Positions 18,873 through 27,711 of a stretch of 64,000 bases of DNA are shown here, in pieces. The stretch covers positions 62,001 through 126,000 of the forward strand of contig JAMOUV010000007.1 in NCBI GenBank assembly GCA_027067965.1. The letters run 5' to 3'. The position numbers were made by a program, and so were the translations under genes. The notes under the pieces were generated by a model, which saw nothing but the letters and a program-made list of their open reading frames with translations, made no database searches and was not told where the DNA came from. This stretch comes from Flavobacteriales bacterium. Its GTDB lineage: Bacteria; Bacteroidota; Bacteroidia; Flavobacteriales; Flavobacteriaceae. How positions within the stretch are numbered: position 1 is the stretch's first letter; every line of letters begins with the position of its first letter.

Positions 18873-20393
18873 ATGTTTAAACGTTTCTTCATATTAATCG
18901 TTTTTCTTATTGCAGTCGCATTAAGTTTTCATTTGAAAAATCCAAATCCGAGAGATTTTCTCTCTTTGGAATACGCCAATAAAATAAATGTCGATACCTT
19001 ATCGTATATCGTGGAAGTTTTAGCCGCCGATAGCTTGGAAGGACGGGCCACCGGCACCGAAGGCGAACTCAAAGCGGCCTATTTCCTTTCCATGCTTCAT
19101 ATTGAAAACGACGTGATGCCATTCGGTAAAGATTATTTTCAGGAATATGAAGTGGTTACCCCCGAAACTCCCGATGTTACCATTGCTACCGACCGGGCTT
19201 CTTATATAGTCGGTCAAGATTTCTTGAGTCTTTTTCCGCATGACAGTACCGGATTTTCGGATGATCATATTATTTATGTGGGTTACGGCATCGAAGACAA
19301 CAGTTGGAACGATTACGCTTATCGCGATGTGAAGGGCAAAATAGTTTTAGCCAAAGAAGGAGAACCCAAAGATATGTTCGGGGTAAATATCCTCACCGCA
19401 ACCGAACGAAAATCGGAATGGTCGGCCGATCCCATTCATGCTTACATTTTGAAACGTAAAGCGGCGGCCGAAAACGGCGCCAAAGCATTCCTGTATTACG
19501 CCCCGAAAAGTTTTAAGATCTTTAAGGAAATTTACAATAATATTTATAAGCGCAACAATCCGGCATCCACCATTCAAAAGGATACGCTTTATGATTTTAT
19601 AATCAATCAAAAAATCATGCAAGACCTTACCGGCTACGAATCCCTCGATTCGGTATATTACACCGGACGCCGCGATCGCAAATGGGACGTGCCGGTAACG
19701 ATTCAATACGGAAGTAAAAATATTTCCGTTTATTCTCAAAACATTCTTGCCTACATCGAAGGAAAAGAAAAGGCCGACGAATTGATTCTGGTCATTGCCA
19801 ATTACGATCATCTGGGCAAACGCCATAACAAAATCTTTCACGGTGCCAATAATAATGCCACCGGAAGCGCCGCCATAATCGAATTGGCGAGAGTTTTTCA
19901 ATTAGCGGCAAATGACGGCTACCACATGGCCCGTTCGCTGTTGTTTGTTCATTTCTCGGCACGCGAAAAAGATCATTTGGGTGCCAAATTCTTTTTCAAA
20001 CGATTGCCTTTCCCCAAGGAAAGAATCAAAGCGGTCATCGATATCGATATGATCGGTTATTTGGATACCATTTCCAACGAACCGAGCGTAACCTATATGG
20101 CAAACAGTTTGGATGATAAAAAGTTTTTCAAAAAACTGAAATCGGTAAATAAAGCGGGAACCAAACTCGATGTAAGATTTCTTACGCATCATTCCTTATT
20201 CTCCAACGAAAAAACCGCCTCGGACGGCATCATTTTCTATAAGGAAAATATTCCCGTGCTAACCTTTCACAATACATTGCTCTATCCCTTTAACAGAACC
20301 CCGGAAGATACCCCCGATAAAATCACTTGGGATATCTATCACCACCGGGTAAAATACATTTTTCTGACTACTTGGCTTCTGGCAAATGATTAA
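18873..20393 (+). CDS. M28 (aminopeptidase Y-like) family protein, probably catalytically dead
   Basis: A 506-residue exported or membrane-anchored protein (hydrophobic residues 4-20) with the layout of Bacteroidota M28 peptidases: an N-terminal region with DSLEGRATGTEGELKAA, a PA-like insert (residues 90-225) and a C-terminal metallopeptidase domain (about 285-506). The zinc site is largely lost. The usual AHYDHLG reads ANYDHLG (Asn310), the bridging Asp in GADDDGSG is Asn (GANNNATG, Asn327), the catalytic Glu is Arg364, and the last His ligand in SDH is Gly452. Only Asp312, Glu365 and Asp392 remain. This is probably a pseudoenzyme that binds peptide or a partner. It precedes pgm by 11 bases. 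Confidence 0.85.
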   Translation: MFKRFFILIVFLIAVALSFHLKNPNPRDFLSLEYANKINVDTLSYIVEVLAADSLEGRATGTEGELKAAYFLSMLHIENDVMPFGKDYFQEYEVVTPETPDVTIATDRASYIVGQDFLSLFPHDSTGFSDDHIIYVGYGIEDNSWNDYAYRDVKGKIVLAKEGEPKDMFGVNILTATERKSEWSADPIHAYILKRKAAAENGAKAFLYYAPKSFKIFKEIYNNIYKRNNPASTIQKDTLYDFIINQKIMQDLTGYESLDSVYYTGRRDRKWDVPVTIQYGSKNISVYSQNILAYIEGKEKADELILVIANYDHLGKRHNKIFHGANNNATGSAAIIELARVFQLAANDGYHMARSLLFVHFSAREKDHLGAKFFFKRLPFPKERIKAVIDIDMIGYLDTISNEPSVTYMANSLDDKKFFKKLKSVNKAGTKLDVRFLTHHSLFSNEKTASDGIIFYKENIPVLTFHNTLLYPFNRTPEDTPDKITWDIYHHRVKYIFLTTWLLAND

Positions 20394-20404
20394 AGCATAA
20401 TAAT

Positions 20405-22135
20405 ATGATAGATAAACAATTGATTTTGCAACGTGCAAACGAATGGACGAAAGAACCTTTTGACGAAGAAATACGCCGGGCCGTTCGGCGACTTATCGAA
20501 GAAGATACCGACGAACTCATTGAAAGTTTTTATAAAGATTTGGAATTCGGGACCGGTGGTATGCGTGGTATTATGGGCGTGGGAACCAACCGCATGAATA
20601 AATATACCATCGGAAAAAACACCCAAGGATTGGCCAACTACCTCAAAGCCCAATTTCCCGGAAAGGATTTATCCGTTGCGGTCAATTACGACGTACGGCA
20701 CAACAGCAAAGAATTTGCCCGTTTGGTCGCCGATGTATTGAGTGCCAACGGAATAAAAGTGTATCTTTTCAAAGAATTTCGTCCTACACCCGAACTTTCT
20801 TTTGCCGTGCGTTACTTGAAAACGGATGCCGGAATTGTTTTGACCGCATCTCACAATCCGCCGGAATATAATGGCTACAAGGTGTATTGGAACGACGGCG
20901 CGCAAGTGGTGCCGCCTCATGATAAAGGAATAGTGGAAGCCATCAAAAAAGTAGATTTCAAGGATATCAAATTCAATGCCGACGAATCCCTGATAGAATA
21001 TGTAGGCGAAGAATTGGACAATGCATTTATCAAAGCGGCAATAGCCCATGCCACTTTCGGGGCCAAAAAAAGAGATAATATCCGCATATTATTCACTTCG
21101 CTTCACGGCACTTCCATCACCATTATGCCTCGTGCCATGAAGGAGGCCGGATTTACCGATTTTCATATCGTGGAAGAACAAGCCGAACCCAATGGAGATT
21201 TTCCCACCGTGAAATCTCCCAATCCGGAAGAACCCGCGGCATTTGAAATGGCCTTAAAGAAAGCCGACGAAATTCAAGCCGATATGATTCTGGCTACCGA
21301 CCCCGACGCCGACCGAATTGCCGTAGCCGTACGCGATTTGAACGGGAAAATGGTTTTGCTGAACGGCAATCAAACCATGGCAGTAATGGATCAATACCTC
21401 ATTGAAAAGGAAAAACAATATAAACGCCTTACCGGTAAAGAATTCATTGCTTCCACTATCGTATCGACGGATTTGATCATGGATATCGGCAAGCAAAATA
21501 ATGTCATTGTAAAACGAAGTCTCACCGGATTCAAATGGATTGCCAAACTTATTCGGGATTATGAAGGAAAATTGCGTTTTATCGGCGGCGGTGAAGAAAG
21601 TTTCGGCTATATGGTAGGCGATTTCGTACGAGACAAAGACAGCATCACATCCGGATTACTGGCGGCGGAAATTGCCTCGGAAATGAAGCATAAAAATTCA
21701 TCCTTTTTTGAATATTTACTCGATATTTACCGACAAAATAAGTTATACAAAGAACATCTGGTGGCATTAGTCAAAAAGGGCTTGGAAGGCAAAGCCGAAA
21801 TTGATGAGATGATGGTCCGCTTCAGAAACAATCCGCCCGAGGAAATTGACGGCGAAAAAGTGGTTCGCATCGAAGACTACTTGAAAAGTCAAATACGGGA
21901 TACGCAAACCGGCCATACTCGCCCCATCGAAGAAATTCCCTCGTCCAACGTATTGATTTACTATACGGAAAATAATACCAAAGTCGCTTTGCGTCCCAGC
22001 GGAACGGAACCCAAAATTAAATTCTATATCAGTGTGAATACGGATTTGAATACCTACGGGGAATTCGAAGAAAAAGACCGGCAATTAACCGCTAAAATCA
22101 ATCGCATCGTCAAAGAATTGGGGATAGATGGATAA
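20405..22135 (+). CDS. Phosphoglucomutase / phosphomannomutase family enzyme
   Basis: A cytosolic alpha-D-phosphohexomutase that moves phosphate between C1 and C6 of glucose or a related sugar, feeding glycogen and cell-wall precursor synthesis. It has 576 residues, typical of the longer PGM2-like bacterial form. The phospho-serine is Ser149 in LTASHNPPEYNGYK, the magnesium loop is DPDADRI, the sugar-binding loop is GGGEESFGYM, and the phosphate-binding loop is RPSGTEPKIKFY. The start ATG at 20405 is 11 bases after the M28-like gene. The stop overlaps the ABC exporter start by 8 bases, so the genes are co-transcribed. Confidence 0.94.
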   Translation: MIDKQLILQRANEWTKEPFDEEIRRAVRRLIEEDTDELIESFYKDLEFGTGGMRGIMGVGTNRMNKYTIGKNTQGLANYLKAQFPGKDLSVAVNYDVRHNSKEFARLVADVLSANGIKVYLFKEFRPTPELSFAVRYLKTDAGIVLTASHNPPEYNGYKVYWNDGAQVVPPHDKGIVEAIKKVDFKDIKFNADESLIEYVGEELDNAFIKAAIAHATFGAKKRDNIRILFTSLHGTSITIMPRAMKEAGFTDFHIVEEQAEPNGDFPTVKSPNPEEPAAFEMALKKADEIQADMILATDPDADRIAVAVRDLNGKMVLLNGNQTMAVMDQYLIEKEKQYKRLTGKEFIASTIVSTDLIMDIGKQNNVIVKRSLTGFKWIAKLIRDYEGKLRFIGGGEESFGYMVGDFVRDKDSITSGLLAAEIASEMKHKNSSFFEYLLDIYRQNKLYKEHLVALVKKGLEGKAEIDEMMVRFRNNPPEEIDGEKVVRIEDYLKSQIRDTQTGHTRPIEEIPSSNVLIYYTENNTKVALRPSGTEPKIKFYISVNTDLNTYGEFEEKDRQLTAKINRIVKELGIDG

Positions 22136-23966
22136 AAACCTAAAAAAAATAATCGGCTACGCCAAGCCCTATAAGAAATTCATTGCGCTCAATGTATTGA
22201 GCAATATTATTTATTCCTTTTTCGGAATGTTGTCTTTCCTGGTGCTCATTCCGATGCTGGATATTCTTTTTAATGTCAAACAAAAAGGCATCCCGCCCGC
22301 CCCGCAATGGAAGGGTGTTACGCACATAAAAACCTATTTCGAACAATGGATGGCACATCATTGGGCCTTATATACCCAAACCCATGAACCCGGCGAAACC
22401 TTGGTATTTGTGATTTCAATCGTGATAGGAGTCATTGTATTGAAAAATCTCTTCGGTTACGCAGCCATGGTATTTGCCACCTTCTTGCGAAACGGTATAT
22501 TGCGTGATATCCGAAAGGATTTATATCGAAAAATCGTTTCTCTTCCCATCGGTTTTTTTTCCGACAGGCGTAAAGGCGATACCTTTTCGCGCATTACGGC
22601 GGATGTAAATGAGGTGCAAGTTACCTCCATGATATTTCTTGAAATGATTATTAGAGAACCCATGACCATCCTCTTCAGTGTGGTGGCCATGTGGATGCTC
22701 AATGCCAAATTGAGTCTATTTATCTTTATTTTCGTACCGGTTGCCGGCATGATTATTTCGAGCATCGGAAAAAAATTAAAACAAAGTTCACTGGATGTAC
22801 AAAGAATCAACGCCCGATTCTTCAGCCACGTGGACGAAACCCTATCCGGAATCAAAATTATCAAGGCCTTTAATGCCGAAAATTTATTTATCAAAAAATT
22901 CGATGCCATTCAAGACTATATGTACCGGCTGACCAACCGGATGATTAACAGGCAAAACCTAAGCGGTCCGCTTAGCGAAACCTTGGGCGTAGCGGTCATT
23001 GCAGGAATTATCGGCTATGGAGGCCATTTGGTGCTGATAGAAAAAACGCTCTCTCCTTCCATTTTTATGACTTTTATCGCGTTGGCTTATAACGTTTTGA
23101 CTCCTGCCAAAAATATTGCCAAGGCGGGTTATGCCATTCGACGAGGTCTGGCTTCGGCCGAACGGGTTTTTGAAATTATGGAAGCCCGCGAAGAAATACC
23201 CGAAAGTCCGCATGCCGTGGAAAAGAAAACATTCGACGAGAAAATCGAATTGGAACACGTCTATTTTAAATACGAAGCGGACGAAGTATTAAAAGACGTG
23301 AGTTTTACGATTCCCAAAGGCCATACCGTTGCCCTTGTCGGACAATCGGGAAGCGGAAAAACTACCATCGCTCATCTTTTGATGCGCTTTTACGACGTAA
23401 CGCGAGGCGCAATTAAAATGGACGGAATCGATATAAGGGAAATCCAAAAGAAAGACTTACGCAATTTAATGGCTATTGTCACACAAGAAAGTATTTTGTT
23501 TAACGATACCGTACGCAATAATATCGCTTTGGCCAAACCGGATGCTCCCCTTGAAGAAATCATCCAAGCGGCAAAAGTGGCCAATGCACACGATTTCATC
23601 ATGCAACTTCCCCAAGGTTACGACACCGTTATAGGCGATCAAGGTAACAAACTGTCGGGCGGTCAAAAACAAAGAATCAATATTGCCCGTGCCGTGCTTA
23701 AAAATCCACCCGTCATGATTTTGGACGAAGCCACCAGTGCCCTCGATACCGAATCGGAAAGATTGGTCCAAGAAGCACTGGACAAATTAATGGAAAACCA
23801 TACAAGTGTGGTAATTGCCCACCGGCTATCCACCATCAAAAACGCCGATATTATTATTGTCATGGAAAAAGGACGGATTCTGGAAAAAGGGACTCATGCG
23901 GAACTTATGCAAAAAAAAGGTATCTATCACAAATTGGTCATGCTCCAATCCTTTGATATGGCTTAA
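22128..23966 (+). CDS. ABC transporter, fused permease and ATPase (MsbA-like exporter)
   Basis: An inner-membrane exporter half-transporter of 612 residues that works as a homodimer. The N-terminal 330 residues hold six transmembrane helices. The ATPase domain shows Walker A GQSGSGKTT, the Q-loop (VTQESILFND), the signature LSGGQKQR, Walker B VMILDEATSALD and the H-loop (IAHRLST). The family is close to lipid A or multidrug exporters; which of these applies is not shown by the sequence. The start overlaps the pgm stop by 8 bases, and no terminator with a T run follows closely. Confidence 0.94.
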   Translation: MDKNLKKIIGYAKPYKKFIALNVLSNIIYSFFGMLSFLVLIPMLDILFNVKQKGIPPAPQWKGVTHIKTYFEQWMAHHWALYTQTHEPGETLVFVISIVIGVIVLKNLFGYAAMVFATFLRNGILRDIRKDLYRKIVSLPIGFFSDRRKGDTFSRITADVNEVQVTSMIFLEMIIREPMTILFSVVAMWMLNAKLSLFIFIFVPVAGMIISSIGKKLKQSSLDVQRINARFFSHVDETLSGIKIIKAFNAENLFIKKFDAIQDYMYRLTNRMINRQNLSGPLSETLGVAVIAGIIGYGGHLVLIEKTLSPSIFMTFIALAYNVLTPAKNIAKAGYAIRRGLASAERVFEIMEAREEIPESPHAVEKKTFDEKIELEHVYFKYEADEVLKDVSFTIPKGHTVALVGQSGSGKTTIAHLLMRFYDVTRGAIKMDGIDIREIQKKDLRNLMAIVTQESILFNDTVRNNIALAKPDAPLEEIIQAAKVANAHDFIMQLPQGYDTVIGDQGNKLSGGQKQRINIARAVLKNPPVMILDEATSALDTESERLVQEALDKLMENHTSVVIAHRLSTIKNADIIIVMEKGRILEKGTHAELMQKKGIYHKLVMLQSFDMA

Positions 23967-24088
23967 TAACTATACTTTTTCCGGTTTTCATATAATATTT
24001 TTCAAATATTCTTTTATCAAATCCTAAAATTTTACTTCCTTGGAGGTTTAAGCGGATTTTTCTCAAAAATCGTATGTTGTTTTTTTCA

Positions 24089-24096
24089 TATCTTTA
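24089..24096 (+). promoter_or_regulatory. Possible -7 element TATCTTTA
   Basis: A near match to TAnnTTTG (last base A), 17 bases before the GTG at 24113. Weak by sequence alone. Confidence 0.35.
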
Positions 24097-24112
24097 TTAA
24101 AAACTTATAGCC

Positions 24113-26023
24113 GTGAAAAATCTATCTCTTTTATTTATTATAATTGCAAGCACTGTCTTTGCCCAATATGATGTACAAATCACTGTAGAAGACCCATATA
24201 CTTTTTTGCCGGTAAAAAATTCTTACATCCGGGTCGGGTCGGGTGATGAGGTCAAATATTATAAATCTTTTTCGGACGGATCCGTTCTTCTTTCCTTGGA
24301 AGGCGACATCCAAATAGAAGTGGCGGCCGAAAAATACCGCCCGATAAAATCATTTTTCCATATAGATTCCACCATGCAAATTACCTTTTTATTAGAACCC
24401 GAAAAAGAATTTATGCCTGCGTCAAAGCCCGGCGTTTTTCTGGAATCCTATATTTTCGATGAATCGACTCATCATGCTATCAAAAAAGGAAAAATAACCG
24501 TCTTTGCCAATGAATACAGTTTTTCGCTTCCGTTTCAAGATGGAAAATTCACCTTAAATCGTAAAAACACACCCCAATGGTGGAGCCGTTTACCCGAAGA
24601 AACCGAAGTGACTTATTACATTGAAGCCGACGGCTACAAAACTTACATCGAAACGGACCTCATACCGCAAGTTTATACGGTCAAAGCATTTCGCTTAAAG
24701 CCGAAACAGTCGCATGCGAAACGAAAAACATATGCCCGCGAATTAAAGCAAATTCCCCCGAAGATTTTAAATTTTTTTCGGCAAATAAATCCGCAACGAC
24801 CGTCCGATCAAACGGCATGTGACCGGTTGCCTTCCACTATTCGCGTAGGTACCAATTGCACCTGTAACGATTGTAGCAGCGTGCAAGTCATGACGCTTCA
24901 AACCTATGTCAAAAAAGGCCTTAATGACGAATGGATTGCCAGTTGGCACATCGAATCGCTCAAAGCCGGTTCGCTTCCTTACCGTACTTACGGGGCCTAT
25001 TATGTAAACCATCCCATCGATAGCAATTATGATATTTCCAATACCACTTGCAAGCAAGTATGGGATAGTGATTATAGCACAAGATGTGATACGGCAGCCG
25101 TTGCCACCGCCGGACAATACCTGGAAACCGCCGGAGGTGCCATTGCTTTTTCGGAATATTCGGCCGAAAATAATTGCCTAAATCCTTCATCGTCCTATCC
25201 GTGTAATTGTGGCGACGGTTATTCGGGCAATGGTGATAATTGGCCTTGCATTGAAGACCAAGTTTGTGCGGGACATAATCGATATGGACACGGACGCGGT
25301 ATGTGCCAGTGGGGAAGCTCGCGATGGGCCAATAACGGACAGGTATATACTTGGATTGCCAATCATTATTACAATCCGGGAAACATCTATCGCTGCGGTA
25401 CCAATCATCCTCATCCCGATTTTCATGTAACCGATGCTTCATTAAATCAAGCAAGCGGCAATCCCGGTGATCATATTTCGGCTACCTGCAAGGTGGAAAA
25501 TCCCACTTCATACCGGAGTGACAAAAACAAAATAGCCCTTTATCTTTCGTCCGATAATCAACTCGATGCATCGGATAACTTGCTCGTATCCGCAACCTTA
25601 TGGCCCATTGACGGAAATGACCTGGTTACAAAAAATTTGAGTTTTCAAGTCCCCCAAGTATCCGACGGAAATTATTACATACTTTTCGTGGCCGACCCTG
25701 ATAATACCATGTACGAGCAAGACGAAACCAATAACTTGGCGGCTGTTTCTTTTGCAATAGGCGGCGTGGGAATAGAAGAAAATGAATTCAGCCGGAACTT
25801 AATGGTATATCCCAATCCTGCCGAAGATATGCTATATGTCGAAGCGGCAAACGGTTATGAAATAAAATCCATCGAAATTCATGATATAACCGGCAGGAGG
25901 ATTAGTCGTTTTCCGGGACGGCAAAGGGCTTTGAATTTGGAAAATTTAAAACCCGGACTTTATATATTTAATTTTTCGGATATAAACGGTTTGAAGGCCG
26001 TGCGCAAAATTCTTAAACATTGA
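24113..26023 (+). CDS. Secreted SpoIID/LytB-like, CARDB, T9SS sorting domain protein
   Basis: A 636-residue exported protein starting with GTG. Parts: signal peptide (1-17, ending VFAQ); two beta-sandwich-like regions (20-195); a SpoIID/LytB-like domain (about 240-425) with the catalytic-Glu block IESLKAGSLPYRTYGAYYV (Glu281) and the YGHGRGMCQWGS motif; a CARDB-type adhesion domain (about 434-548); and a T9SS type A sorting domain (about 563-636) with YPNPAEDMLYVE. SpoIID is a lytic transglycosylase acting on stripped glycan strands. The domain has many cysteines (about 13 between 236 and 428), so it may be disulfide-stabilised outside the cell. The target could be foreign or own cell wall; this is inference. 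The GMC gene follows directly. Confidence 0.82.
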   Translation: MKNLSLLFIIIASTVFAQYDVQITVEDPYTFLPVKNSYIRVGSGDEVKYYKSFSDGSVLLSLEGDIQIEVAAEKYRPIKSFFHIDSTMQITFLLEPEKEFMPASKPGVFLESYIFDESTHHAIKKGKITVFANEYSFSLPFQDGKFTLNRKNTPQWWSRLPEETEVTYYIEADGYKTYIETDLIPQVYTVKAFRLKPKQSHAKRKTYARELKQIPPKILNFFRQINPQRPSDQTACDRLPSTIRVGTNCTCNDCSSVQVMTLQTYVKKGLNDEWIASWHIESLKAGSLPYRTYGAYYVNHPIDSNYDISNTTCKQVWDSDYSTRCDTAAVATAGQYLETAGGAIAFSEYSAENNCLNPSSSYPCNCGDGYSGNGDNWPCIEDQVCAGHNRYGHGRGMCQWGSSRWANNGQVYTWIANHYYNPGNIYRCGTNHPHPDFHVTDASLNQASGNPGDHISATCKVENPTSYRSDKNKIALYLSSDNQLDASDNLLVSATLWPIDGNDLVTKNLSFQVPQVSDGNYYILFVADPDNTMYEQDETNNLAAVSFAIGGVGIEENEFSRNLMVYPNPAEDMLYVEAANGYEIKSIEIHDITGRRISRFPGRQRALNLENLKPGLYIFNFSDINGLKAVRKILKH

Positions 26024-27711
26024 AAAAATTAAAACCCGATTACGATGTTATTATAGTAGGAAGCGGAGCCGGAGCAGGCCCGGTGATATACGAATTAAGC
26101 CGGAGCGGTTTTAGGGTATTGGTTTTGGAAAAAGGCCCTTGGTACCGGACCGCTGAGTTTAGAAAGGACGAATTGGTTGCCACGCGCCGAGATGTATATA
26201 CCCCCAACTTAAAGGACGAATTTCATGTTCTCTCATTTGAAGATGAAACCGGCACCCCGGTTTCCCGTTCTACTTTTGAAATGGGATGGTCGTTTTGGAA
26301 TGGAAATATGGTGGGCGGGTCGTCCAATTTAATGAGCGGTTATTTTCAGCGCATGAAACCCGTTGATTTCCGGCTGCTATCGACATACGGGGAAATTCCG
26401 GGTGCCAATGTAGTCGATTGGCCCATCGGTTATGAGGATTTGGAACCTTATTATACCCGGGTCGAAACCGCTGTGGGCATCTCGGGTCGCGTAGTGGATC
26501 ACCGGTTCCAAGAACCACGTTCCACTCCGCAATTTCCTTATCCGCCGCTAAAAGAAAATATCGTATCGCAATTTATCGACCGGGCGGCCGTACAACTCGG
26601 TTATGAAGTTATTCCTACGCCTCGGGCTATCCTCTCCCGCGACGAAGCGGACAGAAAAGCATGTTATTATTCCAATTATTGCGGAAGTTACGGCTGTGCT
26701 TCCGATGCCAAAGGCAGTTCGCGCGTGGCCTTTATACGGGATGCCCTAAAAACGGGCAACCTGACCGTAGTAACCAATGCCCATGTATTTTTTTTGGAAA
26801 CCGACGGAAATTATAAACTGAAAGCCGCCCGGTTTATCACACCCGACGGAAAAACCCACCGCATTGAAGGAAAAATTTTTGTAGTGGCCGCCCAAGCCGT
26901 AGAAAGTATTCGGCTGCTCTTATTGAGTAAAAATCCCGAATTTCATAACGGATTGGCCAATAATAACGGTTTGGTGGGTAAAAATATATTGTTTTCGTCC
27001 GGCGGTATCGGATCGGGCGATTTTTATTTGGATGAATACGATGAAGAAACCGCCCGGGCTATTATGCAACCCGGTGTTTTTGTTAATCGAACGCTTCAGT
27101 CGTTTTATGAATTGGAAGACCCCGGCAACGGACATAAAATAAAAGGAGGATTGGTTGATTTTCTTTTTGAACATGCCAATCCCGTTCCGAAAGCCATCAA
27201 GCAAAAATGGGATGGCGACCGTTTGTTATTCGGAGCGGAACTGAAACAGCGCATCAAACATTATTTTACGCGAGTGAGAAAATTAAAGTTTGAAATTTTT
27301 ACGGATTGGTTGCCCCATGACGGAAGTTTTGTCCGCTTGAGCGACCGAAAAGATTATCGGGGTTTTCCCGTAGCGGACATTCATATAAACGGTCATCCGG
27401 CCCAATTGAAGCCCGCCCGGATTATCGCCCGCAAAACCGAAGCGCTTTTCCGTGAGATGGGACTGAAGAACATACAATCCTTCGTCGATCATACCCCACC
27501 GTCCAATTTACAAGCGGGCGGCATACGTTTCGGAAATGATCCGCGAACTTCGGTTTTGAATAAATGGTGCCAAGCACACGAAGTGGAAAATCTGTTTGTT
27601 ACCGACGGCAGTTTTATGCCTACGGGAGGTAGTGTTCCCTATACATGGACCATTTATGCCAATAGTTTTCGAGTAGCCGATTATATTAAAAAGGAATTCA
27701 AACCATCTTAA
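26020..27711 (+). CDS. GMC family oxidoreductase, TTG start
   Basis: A 563-residue FAD enzyme of the glucose-methanol-choline family. The Rossmann FAD site is VIIVGSGAGAGPVIYELSRSG, with LVLEKGPW after it and MVGGSSNLMSGY as the second FAD block. A cysteine group (CYYSNYCGSYGC, Cys215, Cys221, Cys226) recalls gluconate and glucose 2-dehydrogenase flavoproteins. The C-terminus has NLFVTDGSFMPTGGS. The usual catalytic His and Asn positions look replaced (SNLQAGG and SVPYTW). TTG 26020 is the only usable start because an in-frame TAA lies six bases upstream. It overlaps the TGA of the preceding gene (TTGA), so translation is probably coupled. No signal peptide is seen. Confidence 0.85.
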   Translation: MKKLKPDYDVIIVGSGAGAGPVIYELSRSGFRVLVLEKGPWYRTAEFRKDELVATRRDVYTPNLKDEFHVLSFEDETGTPVSRSTFEMGWSFWNGNMVGGSSNLMSGYFQRMKPVDFRLLSTYGEIPGANVVDWPIGYEDLEPYYTRVETAVGISGRVVDHRFQEPRSTPQFPYPPLKENIVSQFIDRAAVQLGYEVIPTPRAILSRDEADRKACYYSNYCGSYGCASDAKGSSRVAFIRDALKTGNLTVVTNAHVFFLETDGNYKLKAARFITPDGKTHRIEGKIFVVAAQAVESIRLLLLSKNPEFHNGLANNNGLVGKNILFSSGGIGSGDFYLDEYDEETARAIMQPGVFVNRTLQSFYELEDPGNGHKIKGGLVDFLFEHANPVPKAIKQKWDGDRLLFGAELKQRIKHYFTRVRKLKFEIFTDWLPHDGSFVRLSDRKDYRGFPVADIHINGHPAQLKPARIIARKTEALFREMGLKNIQSFVDHTPPSNLQAGGIRFGNDPRTSVLNKWCQAHEVENLFVTDGSFMPTGGSVPYTWTIYANSFRVADYIKKEFKPS

